From positions 1-16,096 of the forward strand of contig DBRJ01000002.1 in assembly GCA_002305915.1 (NCBI GenBank): a stretch of DNA of 16,096 nt, given 5' to 3'. Source of the DNA: Pelotomaculum sp. UBA1371. Its GTDB lineage: Bacteria; Bacillota; Desulfotomaculia; Desulfotomaculales; Pelotomaculaceae. The translations under genes and the position numbers were made by a program. Under the pieces are notes generated by a model. It was given only the letters and a program-made list of their open reading frames with translations. It was not told the DNA's origin and made no database searches. Of the stretch, positions 13,156-16,096 are shown piece by piece. Each line of letters begins with the position of its first letter. The stretch's first letter is position 1.

Positions 13156-14706
13156 ATGCAGGAGTTTTTTCCGGAGAGGAGAATAAATATAAAACAAAAT
13201 CCTGAAGAAGTTGGGGTGATCGAGCTGCGCAAATTGTTGGTTATAGCGCTCGTTCTGGTAAACGCAGTTGTTTTATGGAATGCTGAACCGTTACTTGCTG
13301 CTGAAAGCGGGGAGATTGGACCGGACACCTTTGTAGAGGTGTTTAATTATATTGAGGACATTCATATTGACAGTCCCGCGCCCGGCTTGCTGTATCGGGG
13401 GGCCATTGAAGGACTTATCGACACACTGGATGACCCCTATACAGAGTATATGCCTCCGGAGGATTTCGAGGAATATACCCACTACCTGGACAGTACCTAC
13501 GTGGGTGTGGGTATCGAAATCCTGCCCGGTGAAGGCTACCCGAAGATTTTGAACGCTATCGATAACACGCCTGCTAAAAAGGCCGGAATCAAGCCGGGGG
13601 ATTTGCTGATTAAGGTGGATGGGGCCGATGTGTACAACGAACCTCTGGACATGGTTGTGCAGAAGGTGCGCGGCCCGGAAGGCACAACCGTTAAACTGAC
13701 CATCCGGAGGGAAGGCCGGGAGGACTTTGTTCTCGACCTGGTCCGGAGCAATATTAATACCCCCACTGTATACAAAGAGATGTTCGAAGGAGGAACCGGC
13801 TATCTCGGGGTTTTTAACTTCAGCTCCGGTACAGCGGATGAATTCAGAAACGCTTTAACCGAACTAATCCAGGAAGGAGCTGCGCAACTGATCCTGGACC
13901 TTCGAAATAACCCGGGCGGTTATCTGCTGGCGGCGGTGCAGGTGGCCGGGAACTTTATAGAGCCCGGCGGACTGGTTGTCAGTACGGTTGACCGGAAAGG
14001 CGAGCGGACAGAATACCGTACGGAGGAAACCCCTGTCTTCAAAGGCAGGAATGTTGTGGTGCTGGTGGATGAATACAGCGCAAGCGCTGCGGAAATACTG
14101 GCAGGGGCTCTGCAGGATCACGGCGTTGCCGTTCTGCTGGGAGGCCGGACCTTTGGCAAGGGCACTGTTCAAGGGGTAATCCCCCTGGATTCCGGCGGAG
14201 CCCTGAAGATTACCCAGGCCAGGTACCATACTCCAAAGGACAGAATTATTGATGGTCAGGGCCTGACCCCAGACGTCCAGGTGCTCACCCCGGGCCTGCA
14301 TATCGCTGCGGCGCGGTGCTATCTGGAACGGCCGGAAAAGGTTGAACTCACCTTTGAACTTAATTCTCCGGAAGCTCTTGTTAACGGAAATTCCGTTGCG
14401 CTCCTGCACCCGGTGATCCAGCGTTCCGGCGAAATTTACCTGCCCCTGCGTTTTGTACTGGAGTCCTGCGGCTGGCGCGTGGACTGGCAGTACCGCGACG
14501 GGAGCATCAAGATCAGCGGCTCCGGTTTGGACGTAATGTTGTATCCCGACGGCGGGCGCGTCATTTACAACGGGCTCAGCAGGCCGGAAACACTACAGCT
14601 GCTGAATGAAAACGGAGTAACTTACCTCCCTGCTCCAGGTGCCGAAATTTTTGGTCTCGATTTGAAAATTGACGGCAGTTATGTTAGCATTGAGAAATCA
14701 TTTTGA
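13156..14706 (+). CDS. S41 (CtpA-type) carboxy-terminal processing peptidase with C-terminal stalk-like domain
   Basis: 516 residues from the ATG at 13156 (AAGGA five bases upstream). A GTG at 13216 would give a more normal signal sequence (MIELRKLLVIALVLVNAVV); the better SD-like GGAGAGGAG at 13172-13180 serves neither start, so the start is uncertain. Hydrophobic export segment 25-43; S41 N-terminal region 55-112; PDZ domain about 113-197 (YVGVGIEI, AGIKPGDLLIKVDG); protease core 200-380 with DLRNNPGGYL and the catalytic Ser-Lys dyad S310 (EYSASAAE) and K335 (TFGKGTVQ), plus Q339. Residues about 400-512 resemble the copper amine oxidase N-like/stalk domain (LHPVIQRSGEIYLPLRFVLE), a wall-associated module common in Firmicutes. 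It should act outside the membrane, processing protein C-termini. Divergent from polA. Confidence 0.92.
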   Translation: MQEFFPERRINIKQNPEEVGVIELRKLLVIALVLVNAVVLWNAEPLLAAESGEIGPDTFVEVFNYIEDIHIDSPAPGLLYRGAIEGLIDTLDDPYTEYMPPEDFEEYTHYLDSTYVGVGIEILPGEGYPKILNAIDNTPAKKAGIKPGDLLIKVDGADVYNEPLDMVVQKVRGPEGTTVKLTIRREGREDFVLDLVRSNINTPTVYKEMFEGGTGYLGVFNFSSGTADEFRNALTELIQEGAAQLILDLRNNPGGYLLAAVQVAGNFIEPGGLVVSTVDRKGERTEYRTEETPVFKGRNVVVLVDEYSASAAEILAGALQDHGVAVLLGGRTFGKGTVQGVIPLDSGGALKITQARYHTPKDRIIDGQGLTPDVQVLTPGLHIAAARCYLERPEKVELTFELNSPEALVNGNSVALLHPVIQRSGEIYLPLRFVLESCGWRVDWQYRDGSIKISGSGLDVMLYPDGGRVIYNGLSRPETLQLLNENGVTYLPAPGAEIFGLDLKIDGSYVSIEKSF

Positions 14707-14783
14707 TTATGATATAAATAACCTTGAGTTTTAAGTTAAACAAAAAGCCGTAGCGACATAGCATATATGGGAGGATATTTTAC

Positions 14784-16096
14784 ATGCCCCGAACTGTAAA
14801 ATTATGTCCGTGCGGCAGCGGTAAGTCTTTTGAAACATGCTGCCGGGACCGTAAAGTTGTCTTTTCCCTGGAACAGGCCAGGTGGAGAAGGGCGGGCCAG
14901 TCCCTGCGGCGCAGCCTTGGACTGTACGCTGACCAGCCTTCATTTGCCTGGGATGCGGCCAGGGCCCAGGATCTCTACCTGGGTTGCCTGGACCAGCAGC
15001 TTGTGGATCGCGAGGATGATTTTACCATAGAGCGTTGTTTTGAGTGGTTCATTTTCGATTACAAGCTGTGCGGTGGTAAGACCGTTGTGGAAACATTCAG
15101 GGAAGAGAATTTTCACAATCTTGACAGCTACGAATTGACCCTTGCCAGAGAATGGGCCCGGGCCCGTATTTCCCTTTACGAAGTAACGGGAGTTATCCCC
15201 GGCGAAGGTCTTTTAATTAAGGAACTCTTCGGACGCAAGGAAATCCCGGTGCATGACCTGAACGCTGCAGCAGAAATAGATGTGGGCAGCATTTTATTTA
15301 TGAGGGTCCTCAAGGTAGGCGAGGAATATGAATTTTCCACCAGCGGCCTGGCTCTGCCCGGCGAATACGGCGAGCAGCTCCTGGAACGCCTGTACCGCGA
15401 CCGTCAGGAGTACTACTGTGAAAAGAACATGGAACCCCGCAGCTGGATAACTTATTTCAAGGAAAGAGCCCATGTAGTTAACGCTATTGTAATGGAGCTG
15501 GGTTTCTCCAGTGCCCGCAACGGCAGTACGGCCCGCGGCGGGGAGGCTGAGCGCTGCGACATTCTGGCGGTTGATGACTGGCAGAGTTTCCTGGAAAACA
15601 TGAGACAGTTGGAATGCTTCAGGTTAATCAAGATTATAAAGGACAGCTCGGGTGTGTTTCGTCAGGCAACAGCAGCCCTCCTGGGCGAGGCATATAGTAA
15701 AAAAACCTGCGGACTCCGGCCGGTTGTGGGCCATCTCGTTTTAACTCCCCACTTCGTTATTCTAAACGCGAACACGCCCCGGGAAATGCAGGAGAGCAAA
15801 AAAATGCTGTCCCTACTTTACGACCTGGCCGCGCTGGACAACGGCCTAATCCCGGAGCAAGGCGGGATTAACAGGGAGCCCGGCATTTACCTTACAGAGG
15901 GTCCTTCCGGAGGCCTTTGCAGGGAGCCGGAGAAATACCCCTGGCCGATGCCGGGCTACGCCATTGTAGCAGGCAGCGTGCAGGACGGGCTCGAAGCCCT
16001 GGGTTACACCCCGAAGCAGCAAAAAGGCGCGCTCAAGCTCTGGTATGATTACTGCTCCAAGGAACATCCCGCTATTCGCAAGACAGCGGTATGGAC
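14784..16096 (+). CDS. SEC-C motif protein of unknown function, 3' end outside the window
   Basis: The frame stays open for 437 codons to the right edge. The ATG has GGGAGG (14769-14774) nine bases upstream. The N-terminus MPRTVKLCPCGSGKSFETCC is a SEC-C zinc motif (C8, C10, C19, C20), the same module found at the C-terminus of SecA and in many unrelated proteins, where it binds zinc and partner proteins. The rest is soluble, rich in acidic and aromatic residues, with no membrane helix; I recognise no catalytic domain. Further segments such as IPGEGLLIKELFG and VGSILFMRVLKVGEEYEFS look like a small beta-rich domain. It starts 77 bases after the S41 peptidase on the same strand with no terminator between, so cotranscription is likely. 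Function is unknown. Confidence 0.9.
   Translation, partial: MPRTVKLCPCGSGKSFETCCRDRKVVFSLEQARWRRAGQSLRRSLGLYADQPSFAWDAARAQDLYLGCLDQQLVDREDDFTIERCFEWFIFDYKLCGGKTVVETFREENFHNLDSYELTLAREWARARISLYEVTGVIPGEGLLIKELFGRKEIPVHDLNAAAEIDVGSILFMRVLKVGEEYEFSTSGLALPGEYGEQLLERLYRDRQEYYCEKNMEPRSWITYFKERAHVVNAIVMELGFSSARNGSTARGGEAERCDILAVDDWQSFLENMRQLECFRLIKIIKDSSGVFRQATAALLGEAYSKKTCGLRPVVGHLVLTPHFVILNANTPREMQESKKMLSLLYDLAALDNGLIPEQGGINREPGIYLTEGPSGGLCREPEKYPWPMPGYAIVAGSVQDGLEALGYTPKQQKGALKLWYDYCSKEHPAIRKTAVW

Noticed and set aside
13864..14409. 181-codon minus-strand open frame inside the S41 peptidase gene
   Set aside because: Antisense to the catalytic core of a well-conserved protease; no domain or ribosome binding site.
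1..16096. CRISPR array, rRNA genes or complete insertion sequences
   Set aside because: No regularly spaced repeats, rRNA-like stretches or transposase with terminal inverted repeats were found; the only direct repeats are the short ones listed.

Overview
The window looks like chromosomal DNA from a spore-forming, moderate-GC, anaerobic-type Firmicute, most like Peptococcaceae (Pelotomaculum/Desulfotomaculum relatives). That placement is inferred from the gene content (SleB-family cortex hydrolase, YtaF, the polA-mutM-ytaF-coaE gene order, a CtpA-type protease with a C-terminal stalk-like domain) and from strong SD sequences with TTG/GTG starts. No species can be named from the sequence alone.

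Left edge (1-1451): the 3' part of a large serine recombinase gene enters from outside the window. It ends inside a tRNA-Leu(GAG) gene lying on the opposite strand. The recombinase stop codon is formed by the complement of the tRNA T-loop, which suggests the right end of an integrated element abutting a tRNA 3' end. The tRNA has an encoded CCA and a near-consensus sigma-A promoter.

1452-4658: two isolated plus-strand genes, a TTG-started protein resembling zinc-dependent phospholipase C and a TIGR01212/YhcC-like radical SAM protein. They sit among long intergenic stretches rich in inverted repeats: a 25-bp palindrome, a 13-bp near-perfect long-range stem with an inner hairpin, and a tandem repeat inside another stem.

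4600-7319: a strong promoter drives a SleB-family cell-wall hydrolase with an odd repetitive N-terminus, closed by a terminator. It is followed by a translationally coupled pair, a 62-residue two-helix membrane protein and an SSS-family sodium:solute symporter, closed by a perfect hairpin shared with the convergent operon.

7350-13033, minus strand: polA, mutM, ytaF, coaE and a membrane-anchored lytic transglycosylase, a conserved DNA-repair/housekeeping cluster. polA and mutM are tightly coupled; a terminator-like hairpin lies between ytaF and coaE, so coaE and the transglycosylase may have their own promoter.

13156-16096, plus strand, divergent from polA: a secreted or anchored S41 (CtpA-type) peptidase with PDZ and a C-terminal stalk-like domain, then a SEC-C zinc-motif protein that runs off the right edge.

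No CRISPR array, rRNA, insertion sequence or recognised riboswitch was found. The most unusual items are the recombinase/tRNA junction, the structured intergenic block at 2851-3111, the repetitive SleB-like N-terminus and the EF-hand-like loop in YtaF.
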